NCBI GenBank assembly: GCA_029007315.1
Contig: JAQXHO010000052.1
Location: forward strand, 1-40,959
Length of the DNA stretch: 40,959 nucleotides
Source of the DNA: Oscillospiraceae bacterium
Lineage (GTDB): Bacteria > Bacillota > Clostridia > Oscillospirales > Ruminococcaceae
Reading direction: 5' to 3'
Under the pieces are notes generated by a model. It was given only the letters and a program-made list of their open reading frames with translations. It searched no databases and had not been told where the DNA came from. Below, in pieces: positions 23,920 through 32,531 of this stretch (within the stretch, counting starts at the first letter, position 1; each line of letters begins with the position of its first letter). The translations under genes and the position numbers were made by a program.

Positions 23920-25599
23920 ATGAAAACGGAAAGGATAAGGACGGATCTGCTGATAATCGGCGGCGGAACAGCCGGCTGCTGGAGCGCAGTCATAGCTTCG
24001 GAAAACAGCGATGCAAAAATACTTATCTGCGAAAAGGCGGATATACGCCGCAGCGGCTGTCTTGCAGCAGGAGTAAACGCATTGAACGCTTATATAACGG
24101 AGGGAAAAACTCCCGCAGATTATGCAGAATACGCTAAAAATGACGCCTGCGGAATTGCAAGAGATGACCTTCTGCTTACAATGTCTGAAAAACTCAACCA
24201 GGTGACAAATCGGCTTGAAGAGCTTGGTCTTGTGATACTGAAGGATGAACAGGGCAGATACGTAACCAGAGGAAGCCGAAATATAAAGATAAACGGTGAA
24301 AACATAAAGCCGCTTCTTGCAAAGGCTGCCTTGTCACAGCCGAATGTAACTGTTCTGAACAGAGTGAATATAACAGATCTTGCAGTGGAAAACGGAAGGG
24401 TAAAGGGTGCTTTCGGAATAGGCATAGAAAATGAAATATTCTATATTATCGAAGCAAAGGCAGTGATAATAGCCTCCGGCGGAGCCTCTGGACTTTATAA
24501 GCCCAATAATCCCGGCCTTTCAAGGCATAAGATGTGGTATTCACCTTTCAATACAGGTGCAGGCTACGCCATGGGAATAAAACACGGCGCTGAGATGACC
24601 ACTTTTGAGATGAGGTTTATAGCTCTGAGATGCAAGGATACAATTGCCCCTACAGGAACCCTTGCACAGGGTGCAGGAGCTAAGCAGATCAATTCTCTGG
24701 GTGAGGTCTACGAAACAAAGTACGGCATTTCCACATCAGAAAGAGTTTACGGTACAGTAAAGGAAAATCTTGAAGGCAGAGGACCATGCTTTCTCAGAAC
24801 AGAGGGCATATCCCAGGAAACAGAGAAATCTCTCATAAAGGCATATCTCAACATGGCACCGTCCCAGACCATAAAGTGGATAGAAAGCGGAAAAAGGCTT
24901 TCAGAGCAGAACGTGGAAATCGAAGGCACAGAACCCTACATCGTAGGAGGACATACAGCCAGCGGATTCTGGGTGGATACCAACCGTGCCACTACTTTAA
25001 AAGGACTTTTTGCAGCAGGAGATGCGGCAGGAGGCTGCCCTCAGAAATACGTAACAGGCGCTCTTGCTGAAGGTGAGATTGCAGCAGGTTCCGCAGTGGA
25101 ATATATAAAGCACAACGGGCATTTATCTATCAGCGAAGAAGAGATAGAAGCTCATCTCAATGAAGCGGAAGGCTTTTTACATGGAACTGCTTCTCTGTTT
25201 ACAGCAGAACAGCTGGAAGAAGCTATGCAGACTGTTATGGATGCCTATGCCGGCGGAATAAAGACAAACTACAGCTTCACTGAAAAGCAGCTTGATATTG
25301 CCGATGAGAGGATAAGAGAGATAGAGAAGCTTTCAGATACCCTTCATGCGGAGGATTTCATGGAACTTATGCATATTTACGAGCTGAGAGAAAGACTGAC
25401 TGTATGCAGGGCAGTTATAGCTCATCTCAGGGCAAGACATGAAACACGCTGGGCAGGCTTTTCAAGGAATCTTGATTATCCGGAAAGAGATGACGCAAAC
25501 TGGAATGTATTCGTCAATTCCGTAATGGAAAATGGCGAGATAAAGATAATTTTACGTGATATGCAGAAGGAGGCAGTTTTGTATGAGCATAGCAATTGA
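23920..25599 (+). CDS. aprA: Adenylylsulfate reductase alpha subunit (AprA-like flavoprotein)
   Basis: A 559-residue FAD protein of the fumarate reductase/succinate dehydrogenase superfamily. The dinucleotide motif is LLIIGGGTAGCWSAVIA; RSGCLAAGVNALNAYI, ASGGASGLYKPNNPG and GGHTASGFWVD follow, all AprA-like. It would reduce APS to sulfite and AMP with electrons from AprB. It is shorter than dissimilatory AprA, which I recall as about 620-660 residues. The position between sulfate import and ATP sulfurylase points to an assimilatory use. GAGGTGG lies upstream of ATG. Confidence 0.88.
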   Translation: MKTERIRTDLLIIGGGTAGCWSAVIASENSDAKILICEKADIRRSGCLAAGVNALNAYITEGKTPADYAEYAKNDACGIARDDLLLTMSEKLNQVTNRLEELGLVILKDEQGRYVTRGSRNIKINGENIKPLLAKAALSQPNVTVLNRVNITDLAVENGRVKGAFGIGIENEIFYIIEAKAVIIASGGASGLYKPNNPGLSRHKMWYSPFNTGAGYAMGIKHGAEMTTFEMRFIALRCKDTIAPTGTLAQGAGAKQINSLGEVYETKYGISTSERVYGTVKENLEGRGPCFLRTEGISQETEKSLIKAYLNMAPSQTIKWIESGKRLSEQNVEIEGTEPYIVGGHTASGFWVDTNRATTLKGLFAAGDAAGGCPQKYVTGALAEGEIAAGSAVEYIKHNGHLSISEEEIEAHLNEAEGFLHGTASLFTAEQLEEAMQTVMDAYAGGIKTNYSFTEKQLDIADERIREIEKLSDTLHAEDFMELMHIYELRERLTVCRAVIAHLRARHETRWAGFSRNLDYPERDDANWNVFVNSVMENGEIKIILRDMQKEAVLYEHSN

Positions 25600-25897
25600 C
25601 AAAAGCAAATGCACAGGCTGCGGAAGATGCTGCAGTATCTGTCCCGGAACGCTTATCAGTAAAGACGCTGACGGAAAGGCATACATAAGGTATCCGAAGT
25701 ATTGCTGGGGCTGTACATCATGTATAAAGGAATGTCCTGTTTACGCCATAAGCTTTTTTCTCGGCGCAGATATGGGCGGCAAGGGCAGTAAGGTGCATAC
25801 AGAAAAAAGGGACGGACTTATTCACTGGATAATAGAGCAGGAGCAGGGAAATATAACGGATATCACTGTAAATCCGAAAGAATCTAACAAATATTAG
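25583..25897 (+). CDS. aprB: Adenylylsulfate reductase beta subunit (AprB-like ferredoxin)
   Basis: A 104-residue protein with two [4Fe-4S] motifs, [12 protein letters not shown] at residues 10-21 and [12 protein letters not shown] near 43-54. It would carry electrons to the AprA flavin. Canonical AprB has a long C-terminal tail that wraps AprA and is about 150 residues; here only about 50 residues follow the second cluster. ATG 25583 follows AAGGAGG by 9 nt and overlaps aprA by 17 bp. Confidence 0.85.
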   Translation: MSIAIDKSKCTGCGRCCSICPGTLISKDADGKAYIRYPKYCWGCTSCIKECPVYAISFFLGADMGGKGSKVHTEKRDGLIHWIIEQEQGNITDITVNPKESNKY

Positions 25898-25908
25898 GAG
25901 GGAAATAT

Positions 25909-26808
25909 ATGAGCAGTTACTCACATCTTGATGAACTGGAAGCAGAAGCGATCTACATAATAAGAGAGGTTGCGGCAGAATGCGAAAAGCCTGTAATGCT
26001 GTATTCTATCGGCAAGGACAGCTCTGTTATGCTTCATCTTGCAATGAAGGCATTCTATCCGGAAAAGCCGCCCTTTCCGTTTCTTCATGTAAACACTACA
26101 TGGAAATTCAGGGAGATGATAGAATTCCGTGACAAAACAGCGGAAAAGCTTGGCATTGAAATGCTTGAATATATTAATGAGGACGGCGTAAAGCAGGGCA
26201 TAAATCCCTTTGACCACGGCTCGGCTTATACCGATATCATGAAGACTCAGGCACTGAAGCAGGCGCTTGACAAATACGGCTTTACAGCAGCCTTCGGAGG
26301 CGGCAGAAGAGATGAGGAAAAATCCCGTGCAAAGGAGAGAATTTTCTCCTTCAGAAACGCAGCTCACGCATGGGATCCCAAGAATCAGCGGCCTGAAATG
26401 TGGAAACTCTACAACGCCAAGATAAACAAGGGTGAGAGCATAAGAGTATTTCCCATATCAAACTGGACGGAAAAGGATATCTGGCAGTATATACAGCGTG
26501 AAAAAATTGATATTGTGCCTCTTTACTTTGCAAAGGAACGTCCTGTTGTGGAACGTGACGGCAATCTCATCATGGTTGACGATGAACGTTTTCCGCTGAG
26601 AGAGGGTGAAGTTCCGGAGATGAAATCCGTTCGTTTCAGAACGCTCGGCTGCTATCCTCTTACAGGCGGAATAGAATCTCACGCAGATACTCTTGATGAA
26701 ATAATAAATGAAACACTCAGTTCGGTATCTTCAGAGAGAACCTCAAGAGTTATAGACAATGAAGCGGCAGGAAGCATGGAACGCCGCAAGAGGGAGGGTT
26801 ATTTTTAA
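25909..26808 (+). CDS. cysD: Sulfate adenylyltransferase subunit 2
   Basis: A 299-residue ATP-pyrophosphatase-fold enzyme, the catalytic half of ATP sulfurylase, which makes APS from sulfate and ATP. The PP-loop is [35 protein letters not shown] and [12 protein letters not shown] are typical CysD segments. AGGAGGG lies 6 nt before ATG. It overlaps cysN by one base (TAATG), so the heterodimer partners are coupled. Confidence 0.96.
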   Translation: MSSYSHLDELEAEAIYIIREVAAECEKPVMLYSIGKDSSVMLHLAMKAFYPEKPPFPFLHVNTTWKFREMIEFRDKTAEKLGIEMLEYINEDGVKQGINPFDHGSAYTDIMKTQALKQALDKYGFTAAFGGGRRDEEKSRAKERIFSFRNAAHAWDPKNQRPEMWKLYNAKINKGESIRVFPISNWTEKDIWQYIQREKIDIVPLYFAKERPVVERDGNLIMVDDERFPLREGEVPEMKSVRFRTLGCYPLTGGIESHADTLDEIINETLSSVSSERTSRVIDNEAAGSMERRKREGYF

Positions 26809-28496
26809 TGAAAGGACTGCTTAAATTCATAACCTGCGGAAGTGTTGACGACGGTAAGTCAACTCTTATAGGACATATTTTATATGATTCAAAACTGCTC
26901 TATGCAGATCAGGAAAAGGCTTTGGAGCTTGACAGTAAAGTCGGCAGCAGAAACGGCAGGATAGATTATTCCCTTTTGCTTGACGGACTGATGGCAGAAC
27001 GTGAGCAGGGCATAACGATAGATGTGGCATACAGGTATTTTACCACGGATAACCGCAGCTTTATAGTTGCAGATACACCGGGGCATGAAGAATATACCCG
27101 AAACATGGCGGTAGGAGCTTCCTTTGCGGATCTTGCTGTTATTCTTGTGGATGCTTCCCAGAGCGTTCTTGTACAGACAAGACGTCATGCCAGAATATGC
27201 AGCCTTATGGGTATAAAATATTTTGTATTCGCAGTAAATAAAATGGACCTTGTGGGTTACAGCAAGGAACGCTTTGATGAAATATCCAGGGAAATAAACG
27301 AGCTTACAGCAGCGCTTTCTCTTGAAAATACAGTCATAATCCCTCTTTCTGCCACAGAGGGCGACAATGTTACAAAGAAATCTGACAATATCAGCTGGTA
27401 TGAGGGCCCTGCATTGCTTGAGTATCTTGAAAATGTTGATATATCCTCAGATGACGAAGAGGGATTTTTCCTTCCGGTACAGAGAGTGTGCCGTCCGGAC
27501 CATACATTCCGTGGCTTTCAGGGACAGATCGAATCGGGCAGCATAAGCACAGGCGATATAGTAACCGCACTGCCAAGCGGTGAAAAGGCGGCTGTAAAGA
27601 GCATTCTGGTGACAGACAGACAATCACCATCAGCCTTCAAGGGTCAGCCGGTTACTATTACCCTTGACAAAGAAGTTGACGTATCAAGAGGCTGCGTGTT
27701 TGTGAAGGATACGGATATCGGAGTGTACAGGAAGATAAAAGCTTCTGTTTTGTGGCTGGATGATGATGAACTTACAGCAGGCAGAGATTACCTTGTAAAG
27801 CTGGGTACAAAGACCATTCCCGGAATCGTTACGGACATTGAATACGCAGTTGATGTAAATACCGGTGAAAAAATAAAGGCAGAGAGCCTTTCCAAAAACG
27901 GCATTGCAGTATGCGATATTCTTCTGAACGAAGCAATAGCGGCAGACAAATTCACCTCTCACAAGACTCTTGGAGAACTTATTCTCATTGACCGCATCAC
28001 AAATATGACATCAGCCTGCGGTGTTGTGAGAGAGCTGAGTGACAGAGCCGTATCACAGGAAAAGGCGTCATTCAGATATGGTGATCTGACTGCAAGAGGT
28101 GATATTTTCGAAGAATTTTTCTACGATACAGGCAGCCTTAACGTTCTGAAGTACCAGCCTGTACACAGATCCTATACAGTGGGAGATGAGATACCTGTAC
28201 AGGGCGAGAGCTACAGATACCCGGACAGCTTTGATATTATCGTGCTTCGTGACGGCGTTGCGGTAAAGGTTCGTGACAGGAAGATAACTGCGATTATTCC
28301 GGCAGGAGAATATTCCTATGAAGGATTTCCTGTAATAAACGGCAGAGGCTTCGGAGTAAACGCCTACTCAGATGAAAATGTAAAGCAGTTCCTGAGTGAA
28401 TATGCAGAAACAACCGGAGAGGATCAGAAGGAATTCTTCGCAAAATGGGTTCGCTTTGATATGTACCGCAAGGTCATCGTACAAAACAGTAAATAA
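26808..28496 (+). CDS. cysN: Sulfate adenylyltransferase subunit 1 (GTPase)
   Basis: A 562-residue EF-Tu-like GTPase that drives ATP sulfurylase. G motifs are CGSVDDGKST (P-loop), DTPGHEEY (G3) and NKMD (G4); the effector region is EREQGITIDVAYRYF. CysN without fusion is usually about 475 residues. Here roughly 110 extra residues follow the conserved ILIDRITNMT (residues about 390-400). The tail has no P-loop and so is not the APS kinase fused in CysNC proteins. It is the last gene before a strong terminator. Confidence 0.94.
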   Translation: MKGLLKFITCGSVDDGKSTLIGHILYDSKLLYADQEKALELDSKVGSRNGRIDYSLLLDGLMAEREQGITIDVAYRYFTTDNRSFIVADTPGHEEYTRNMAVGASFADLAVILVDASQSVLVQTRRHARICSLMGIKYFVFAVNKMDLVGYSKERFDEISREINELTAALSLENTVIIPLSATEGDNVTKKSDNISWYEGPALLEYLENVDISSDDEEGFFLPVQRVCRPDHTFRGFQGQIESGSISTGDIVTALPSGEKAAVKSILVTDRQSPSAFKGQPVTITLDKEVDVSRGCVFVKDTDIGVYRKIKASVLWLDDDELTAGRDYLVKLGTKTIPGIVTDIEYAVDVNTGEKIKAESLSKNGIAVCDILLNEAIAADKFTSHKTLGELILIDRITNMTSACGVVRELSDRAVSQEKASFRYGDLTARGDIFEEFFYDTGSLNVLKYQPVHRSYTVGDEIPVQGESYRYPDSFDIIVLRDGVAVKVRDRKITAIIPAGEYSYEGFPVINGRGFGVNAYSDENVKQFLSEYAETTGEDQKEFFAKWVRFDMYRKVIVQNSK

Positions 28497-28503
28497 GTAA
28501 ATA

Positions 28504-28550
28504 TGCCCGGAGTTCACTTCACGGAAGAAGCAGAACTCCGGGCACATTTT
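28504..28550 (+). terminator. Terminator of the sulfate-assimilation operon
   Basis: TGCCCGGAGTTC and GAACTCCGGGCA form a perfect 12-bp stem around a 17-nt loop, followed by CATTTT. Confidence 0.9.
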
Positions 28551-28590
28551 GGAGAATATATGAAAAGTTTAAGGTAATGTCGAAATACAG

Positions 28591-28902
28591 TTATGCAGCG
28601 ATTCTGTTCTGACAATGAATAGAAGAAGCATTGCAGCCCATACTGTCAAGACGGCGGTTGCGGAAGTAAACTCCCAGATTTGCAAGGATCATTGCAAGGT
28701 TGAGGAAGTATATTATCAGAACATATCCGGTCTGATGAAGCATGATCTTTGCTGAAATGCCGGCGGTATATCCCAGCAGAAGCAGCATTATGAAGGGAAG
28801 ACTCATTCCCTTTGCGCTGCGGCAGCGGTAATTCTTAATAAGGTTTATAGGCCAGGAAAATCCGAAACAGATCATCATAACAGCTTCCAGTGCAGTACTC
28901 AT
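28591..28902 (-). CDS. Small PQ-loop/SemiSWEET-like membrane protein
   Basis: A 103-residue protein with three hydrophobic segments (about residues 6-24, 34-52 and 60-78). The stretch FSWPINLIKNYRCRSAKGMSL resembles the PQ-loop repeat of SemiSWEET transporters, with WP in place of PQ. Such proteins dimerise to form sugar-size pores, but no substrate can be assigned. AAAAGGAG lies upstream of ATG. It stands alone, divergent from the LysR gene. Confidence 0.6.
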   Translation of the reverse strand: MSTALEAVMMICFGFSWPINLIKNYRCRSAKGMSLPFIMLLLLGYTAGISAKIMLHQTGYVLIIYFLNLAMILANLGVYFRNRRLDSMGCNASSIHCQNRIAA

Positions 28903-28947
28903 AGTAAATTACTCCTTTTCTCTTCACGGGTTTTTTCTTACAGTATT

Positions 28948-28977
28948 ATTATATCAGAAAATATCATTCACGTCCAA
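28948..28977 (-). promoter_or_regulatory. Predicted promoter of the PQ-loop-like gene
   Basis: On the minus strand TTGGAC and TATAAT are separated by 18 bp, upstream of the gene start at 28902. Confidence 0.6.
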
Positions 28978-29016
28978 TACATTTATAATGCCGAATCTAT
29001 AATTTTTATGTTATCA

Positions 29017-29045
29017 TTGACAGAAGAGATGAAATGATGTATAAT
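29017..29045 (+). promoter_or_regulatory. Predicted promoter of the LysR gene
   Basis: TTGACA and TATAAT are at 17-bp spacing. The -10 box covers the upstream in-frame ATG at 29044, which supports the downstream start at 29074. Confidence 0.85.
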
Positions 29046-29073
29046 GGTAAAAAAGCGGTTCGGAGGAATGAAA

Positions 29074-29958
29074 ATGGAACTTTTACAGCTGCAGTATTTT
29101 TATGAGGTCGCAAGAAATCTTCACGTAACAAAAACTGCGGAACAGCTTCATGTGGCACAGCCTGCACTGACCCAGGGAATACGAAGGCTTGAACGTGAAC
29201 TGGGAGTGAAATTATTCTGCAAAAGCGGGAGAAATATAGTTCTTACAGAATACGGATTGTATCTGAAGGAGAAGCTTACGCCTGTACTTCAGACCCTGGA
29301 GCAGATACCGGAGCATATTCATGAAATGGCAGGCATAAGGAAGAGAACCCTGCGTGTCAATGTTCTTGCAGCTTCCACAATGGTTACAGAAGCCCTTATC
29401 AAGTATCAGCAGATCCATGATGATATCAGCTTTCAGGTCGTGCAGAATGTCCAGGATATAAATGCTGATATAACCGTGTCAACAATTGAAAGATTCAGCG
29501 TTCCGGAGAACAGCCGGGATAAATTCAGAGTGTTTACAGAGCATATTTTCCTTGCAGTTCCGAATCGCAGTGAATTCCGCAGCATGAAGGAAATACGGCT
29601 GCAGGATCTGAAGGAGGTTGAGTTTATAAGCCTTGCCGGCTCCAGAACCCTCAGAGTAATATGCGACCGATACTGTATGCAGGCAGGCTTTACGCCGAGA
29701 ATAGTATTCGAAAGCGACAGTACCGCAGCAGTGCAGAATCTTATAGCGGCAGGTCTGGGCGTAGGTTTCTGGCCTCACTATACATGGGGCAGAAATGAAA
29801 TAGAGGGTGTACTTCTTCTGCCTATAAAGGAACCGGACTGCCGGAGAGATATCGTGCTTCAGCTTCATTATCAGAATGGCGCAGACCAGAAGAAAGCAGA
29901 GGAGTTTTTTGAATATCTGGGCGATTACCTGCAAAACCAGAAGAAAAACGTTACATAA
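29074..29958 (+). CDS. LysR family transcriptional regulator
   Basis: A 294-residue regulator with the N-terminal helix-turn-helix MELLQLQYFYEVARNLHVTKTAEQLHVAQPALTQGIRRLERELGVKLF, whose key pattern is A-x2-L-x-V-x-Q-P-A-L-T. The effector-binding domain follows, including AAGLGVGFWP near the end. GGAGG is 7 nt before ATG 29074. The regulated target is unclear: the divergent neighbour is the small PQ-loop-like gene, and the cys operon ends upstream. CysB-type sulfur control is possible but nothing in the sequence proves it. Confidence 0.94.
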   Translation: MELLQLQYFYEVARNLHVTKTAEQLHVAQPALTQGIRRLERELGVKLFCKSGRNIVLTEYGLYLKEKLTPVLQTLEQIPEHIHEMAGIRKRTLRVNVLAASTMVTEALIKYQQIHDDISFQVVQNVQDINADITVSTIERFSVPENSRDKFRVFTEHIFLAVPNRSEFRSMKEIRLQDLKEVEFISLAGSRTLRVICDRYCMQAGFTPRIVFESDSTAAVQNLIAAGLGVGFWPHYTWGRNEIEGVLLLPIKEPDCRRDIVLQLHYQNGADQKKAEEFFEYLGDYLQNQKKNVT

Positions 29959-29959
29959 C

Positions 29960-30002
29960 AACAGCTGCTGCAGAACGTACATCCGCAGCAGCTGTTATTT
30001 TA
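29960..30002 (+). terminator. Terminator after the LysR gene
   Basis: AACAGCTGCTGC and GCAGCAGCTGTT form a perfect 12-bp stem followed by ATTTTAT. It ends against the convergent gene that stops at 30000. Confidence 0.88.
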
Positions 30003-30344
30003 TCCGTCAATATCAAGGTCTGAAAAGTTTTCAAGAATTCCCTCAAAATGGAACTCAATTATGAGCATATCATCAAAGCCGTTGTCCGGATATGTGACAG
30101 TGTTTCTGTCAAGACTGATTATAGGCATTCCGAGAGAATTTACAATATCCTTTTTCTGAAGCTCTCCGAAATATTCCTCAATGCCTTCGGACAGCATAAA
30201 ATCAGCAATATCATTCATAGCGTCATTATACCGTTCTGCGATTGCAGAGGCTTTTTTCTCTGTTTCAGAGTCCGCTTCATCACATACAAAGGTGATTCTG
30301 CCGATCCTTGCTTCGTATTCGCCAAGCTGGTTTTCTGAAAACAT
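30000..30344 (-). CDS. Hypothetical protein
   Basis: A 114-residue acidic protein I do not recognise. It reads as alternating beta and alpha segments (ARIGRITFVCDEAD, then a helical EKKASAIAERYNDAMNDIADFML) with no signal or membrane segment. AGGAGGAAGT just before ATG supports the start. It lies 11 bp downstream of the UDPGP gene and is probably co-transcribed with it. Confidence 0.6.
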   Translation of the reverse strand: MFSENQLGEYEARIGRITFVCDEADSETEKKASAIAERYNDAMNDIADFMLSEGIEEYFGELQKKDIVNSLGMPIISLDRNTVTYPDNGFDDMLIIEFHFEGILENFSDLDIDG

Positions 30345-30355
30345 ACTTCCTCCTG

Positions 30356-31585
30356 TTAAAGCTGTACGCCGTTTTTAATAAGAAGTTCCCGTGCGGAATC
30401 AACGGAATCAACACCTGTTTTGTTCTTTACAGGTGCAAATTCACGTTCACGCAAAACCTCGTATGCAAGGCAGGAATCCTGCATATGGATCATATCAAGC
30501 ACCAGTGTTTCAAATTTATAGGCATTCGGCTTTTCAGGATTCTGCTGCACACCGTTTTCATCAACATAAGCCATAGCCTTGTGAGCCATGTGAAGAGGAA
30601 GATGCTTTCCAAGGGTTTCCATAAGCTTATCTGTTCTGAACAGGTAATTGAGGATAACTCCGTAATTGTAGGAAAGGCGTCCGTCCGGCTCACGCTGTGT
30701 TATCATTTCCTCAGTCATTTCGTAATACTCAACGATAGAAGGCTTTCCGTCCTCCTTGCAGAGAACACCCACTCTTTCATTCGGGTCAGCTTTAGCAACT
30801 ACCTTTCCGCTGCAGGTACAGCCGGAATCAATGGTTGCTCCAAGAAAAACAGGGTCAGCCATACGCTGAAGAACATTGTCCACAGCAAAAACGTTCAGCC
30901 ACTCAATGTTCTCACGCTGAAGAAGCGGAAGAAGACCGGCACGGTTCATTGAAGAGAACCAGCCGCCGTTGCCGTTGGGTGACATTGCGACAGCGTCGGG
31001 AGCTGTCAGAAGGATTTTTTTGTCTTCGTCAATGACCGGAGCCATTTCCTGAACGAAGAAATGCACGTATTCCTCGCTGTAACCGAAGAATTTGTTTTCC
31101 TCCAGAAATTCTCTTGTTTCAATATCGTTTGATTCGCTTGTCATAATAAACAGATGAACAAATGAACCTGCTTCCTCCGTAACCTCCATAAGATTGCGGA
31201 AAAGACATTCAAAAATATAAAGCTCACGGTTCACGCCGATATTGAACATACCCTTTGGATGCTCAAAGCCCAGTCTTGACCCTTGTCCGCCGGCAAGAAG
31301 AATACAGCCTGCCTTGCCTTCACGAATGGCGTTAAGACCAATTTCCCGGAACTTGTCCTCATTATCTTTTATCTCCTCAATTGTAAGAGCGCCAAGAGGT
31401 TCAAATTTCCCTCTCTTTGCCTCAGCTTCAGAGTTCAGATGATCAAGCACCGATAAATCAAGGCTCTCTATCTGGGAAAGCAGCTGTTCCTTTCCGCTGT
31501 CAGAAAGTTTATCATAAAAATGCAGAAGATGAAGCTGATCGTAGGGCATAAGCTTGCAGATAGCCTCGTTTTTTGTCATAGCCAT
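30356..31585 (-). CDS. UDPGP-type nucleotidyltransferase (UDP-sugar pyrophosphorylase)
   Basis: A 409-residue enzyme of the eukaryote-like UDPGP family, which includes UTP-glucose-1-phosphate uridylyltransferase and UDP-N-acetylglucosamine pyrophosphorylase. The nucleotide-binding motif is ILLAGGQGSRLGFEHPKGMF. SPNGNGGWF and the NVFAVDNVLQRMADP segment, resembling the N-acetylglucosamine-type enzymes, follow. KP-rich sugar-binding residues lie near the C-terminus (EKPNAYKFE). It probably makes UDP-GlcNAc or UDP-Glc for cell surface polymers. AAAGGA lies upstream of ATG 31585. Confidence 0.88.
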   Translation of the reverse strand: MAMTKNEAICKLMPYDQLHLLHFYDKLSDSGKEQLLSQIESLDLSVLDHLNSEAEAKRGKFEPLGALTIEEIKDNEDKFREIGLNAIREGKAGCILLAGGQGSRLGFEHPKGMFNIGVNRELYIFECLFRNLMEVTEEAGSFVHLFIMTSESNDIETREFLEENKFFGYSEEYVHFFVQEMAPVIDEDKKILLTAPDAVAMSPNGNGGWFSSMNRAGLLPLLQRENIEWLNVFAVDNVLQRMADPVFLGATIDSGCTCSGKVVAKADPNERVGVLCKEDGKPSIVEYYEMTEEMITQREPDGRLSYNYGVILNYLFRTDKLMETLGKHLPLHMAHKAMAYVDENGVQQNPEKPNAYKFETLVLDMIHMQDSCLAYEVLREREFAPVKNKTGVDSVDSARELLIKNGVQL

Positions 31586-31780
31586 ATGAATTCAATCCTT
31601 TCTTAAAAAATGAATTATAATATAAATAGTATAGACAAAAACCCACAGAAAGTATAATATATATTATAACATGAAAAATGTATAAAATCAAGCAAAAAGA
31701 GGAAATAAGGATAATTTTGCATAAAATTACCAAAAGAGCATACTTCACAAAAAATTTACAAAATAAAAGTGCTGAAAGTA

Positions 31781-31809
31781 TTGCCAAGCAGGGAAAAGTA
31801 TGATATAAT
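31781..31809 (+). promoter_or_regulatory. Predicted promoter of the S10-spc ribosomal operon
   Basis: TTGCCA and TATAAT are at 17-bp spacing. Transcription would start about 290 nt before rpsJ, leaving a long leader. Confidence 0.8.
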
Positions 31810-32114
31810 GTACAAGCGTGATTGCAATAGATATGCGATGAAGCGAAAGGTTGCTGACGGTATGTCAGGTAATTTTCGTGGAGTATGTCCGATTTTAAAC
31901 CGGGCGAATCAGGATAGTGGACACGGTATGTGGGTGATTTGTGTACAGAGGTGCATTCTGTGCAAATTAGCACTGTGTTTGATTATGCCGGCTCGGAAAA
32001 TAGAATTTTTCGAGTCGTTTATGTTATACCGGCGTGAAACACCCGGCGACGTGTAACAAATCCTGTTGGAGAAATCCAAAGCCCCTCTAACATAATGCTA
32101 AGGAGGCGAAAACA
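31810..32114 (+). ncRNA. Long 5' leader of the S10 operon (regulatory leader candidate)
   Basis: About 300 nt of non-coding transcript precede rpsJ. I recall the blocks ATAGATATGCGATG, GGTTGCTGA, TTTTCGTGGAGTATGTCCG and GACACGGTATGTGGGTGA as similar in the S10 leaders of other Clostridia. Such conservation is compatible with autogenous control by a ribosomal protein such as L4, as known for the S10 operon elsewhere. I cannot confirm it without an alignment. An overlapping 95-codon frame here is not thought to be coding. Confidence 0.55.
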
Positions 32115-32429
32115 ATGGCATCAGGCGAAAAGATCAGAATCAAGATCAAGGGTTATGAACACGCAACTGTAGACGCTGCAGCAGCAAAGATCATTGAGGC
32201 AGCAAAGAGAAGCGGTTCAAGAGTATCAGGTCCGATCCCGCTCCCGACTGATAAGGAAGTTATCACAGTACTGAGAGCAACTCACAAGTACAAGGACAGC
32301 CGTGAGCAGTTTGAGATCCGCACACACAAAAGACTGGTGGATGTAATCAGACCTACACAGAAGACAACTGAAGCTCTTCAGAAGCTGGAAATCCCGGCAG
32401 GCGTTGATATCGTAATGGAGCTGAAGTAA
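32115..32429 (+). CDS. rpsJ: 30S ribosomal protein S10
   Basis: A 104-residue protein with the S10 motif [21 protein letters not shown] and [36 protein letters not shown]. Length is normal. It is the first gene of the operon. AAGGAGGCG precedes ATG. S10 binds the head of the 30S subunit. Confidence 0.99.
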   Translation: MASGEKIRIKIKGYEHATVDAAAAKIIEAAKRSGSRVSGPIPLPTDKEVITVLRATHKYKDSREQFEIRTHKRLVDVIRPTQKTTEALQKLEIPAGVDIVMELK

Positions 32430-32514
32430 TTACAGCGAAGGCTGTAAGGGTCAAGTTGGCGGGCGCCAACCAATAACCGTAAAGGTCAAGTTGATGAAAG
32501 GTCAACCAATAACC
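32430..32514 (+). repeat. Tandem repeat and hairpins between rpsJ and rplC
   Basis: TTACAGC-GAAG-GCTGTAA forms a hairpin at 32430-32447. Two 30-31-nt direct repeats follow (32449-32478 and 32484-32514), each starting GGTCAAGTTG and ending CAACCAATAACC. In the first, GTTGGC pairs with GCCAAC; in the second, GTTGA pairs with TCAAC. The purpose is unknown. Confidence 0.7.
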
Positions 32515-32531
32515 TATAGGAGGAAAAATAA

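Noticed and set aside
30308-30952. A 214-codon plus-strand frame
   Set aside because: Antisense to the UDPGP-type enzyme, which has clear motifs.
31769-32056. A 95-codon frame in the S10 leader
   Set aside because: It starts before the promoter -10 box, has no ribosome binding site, and overlaps leader blocks that look like conserved RNA.
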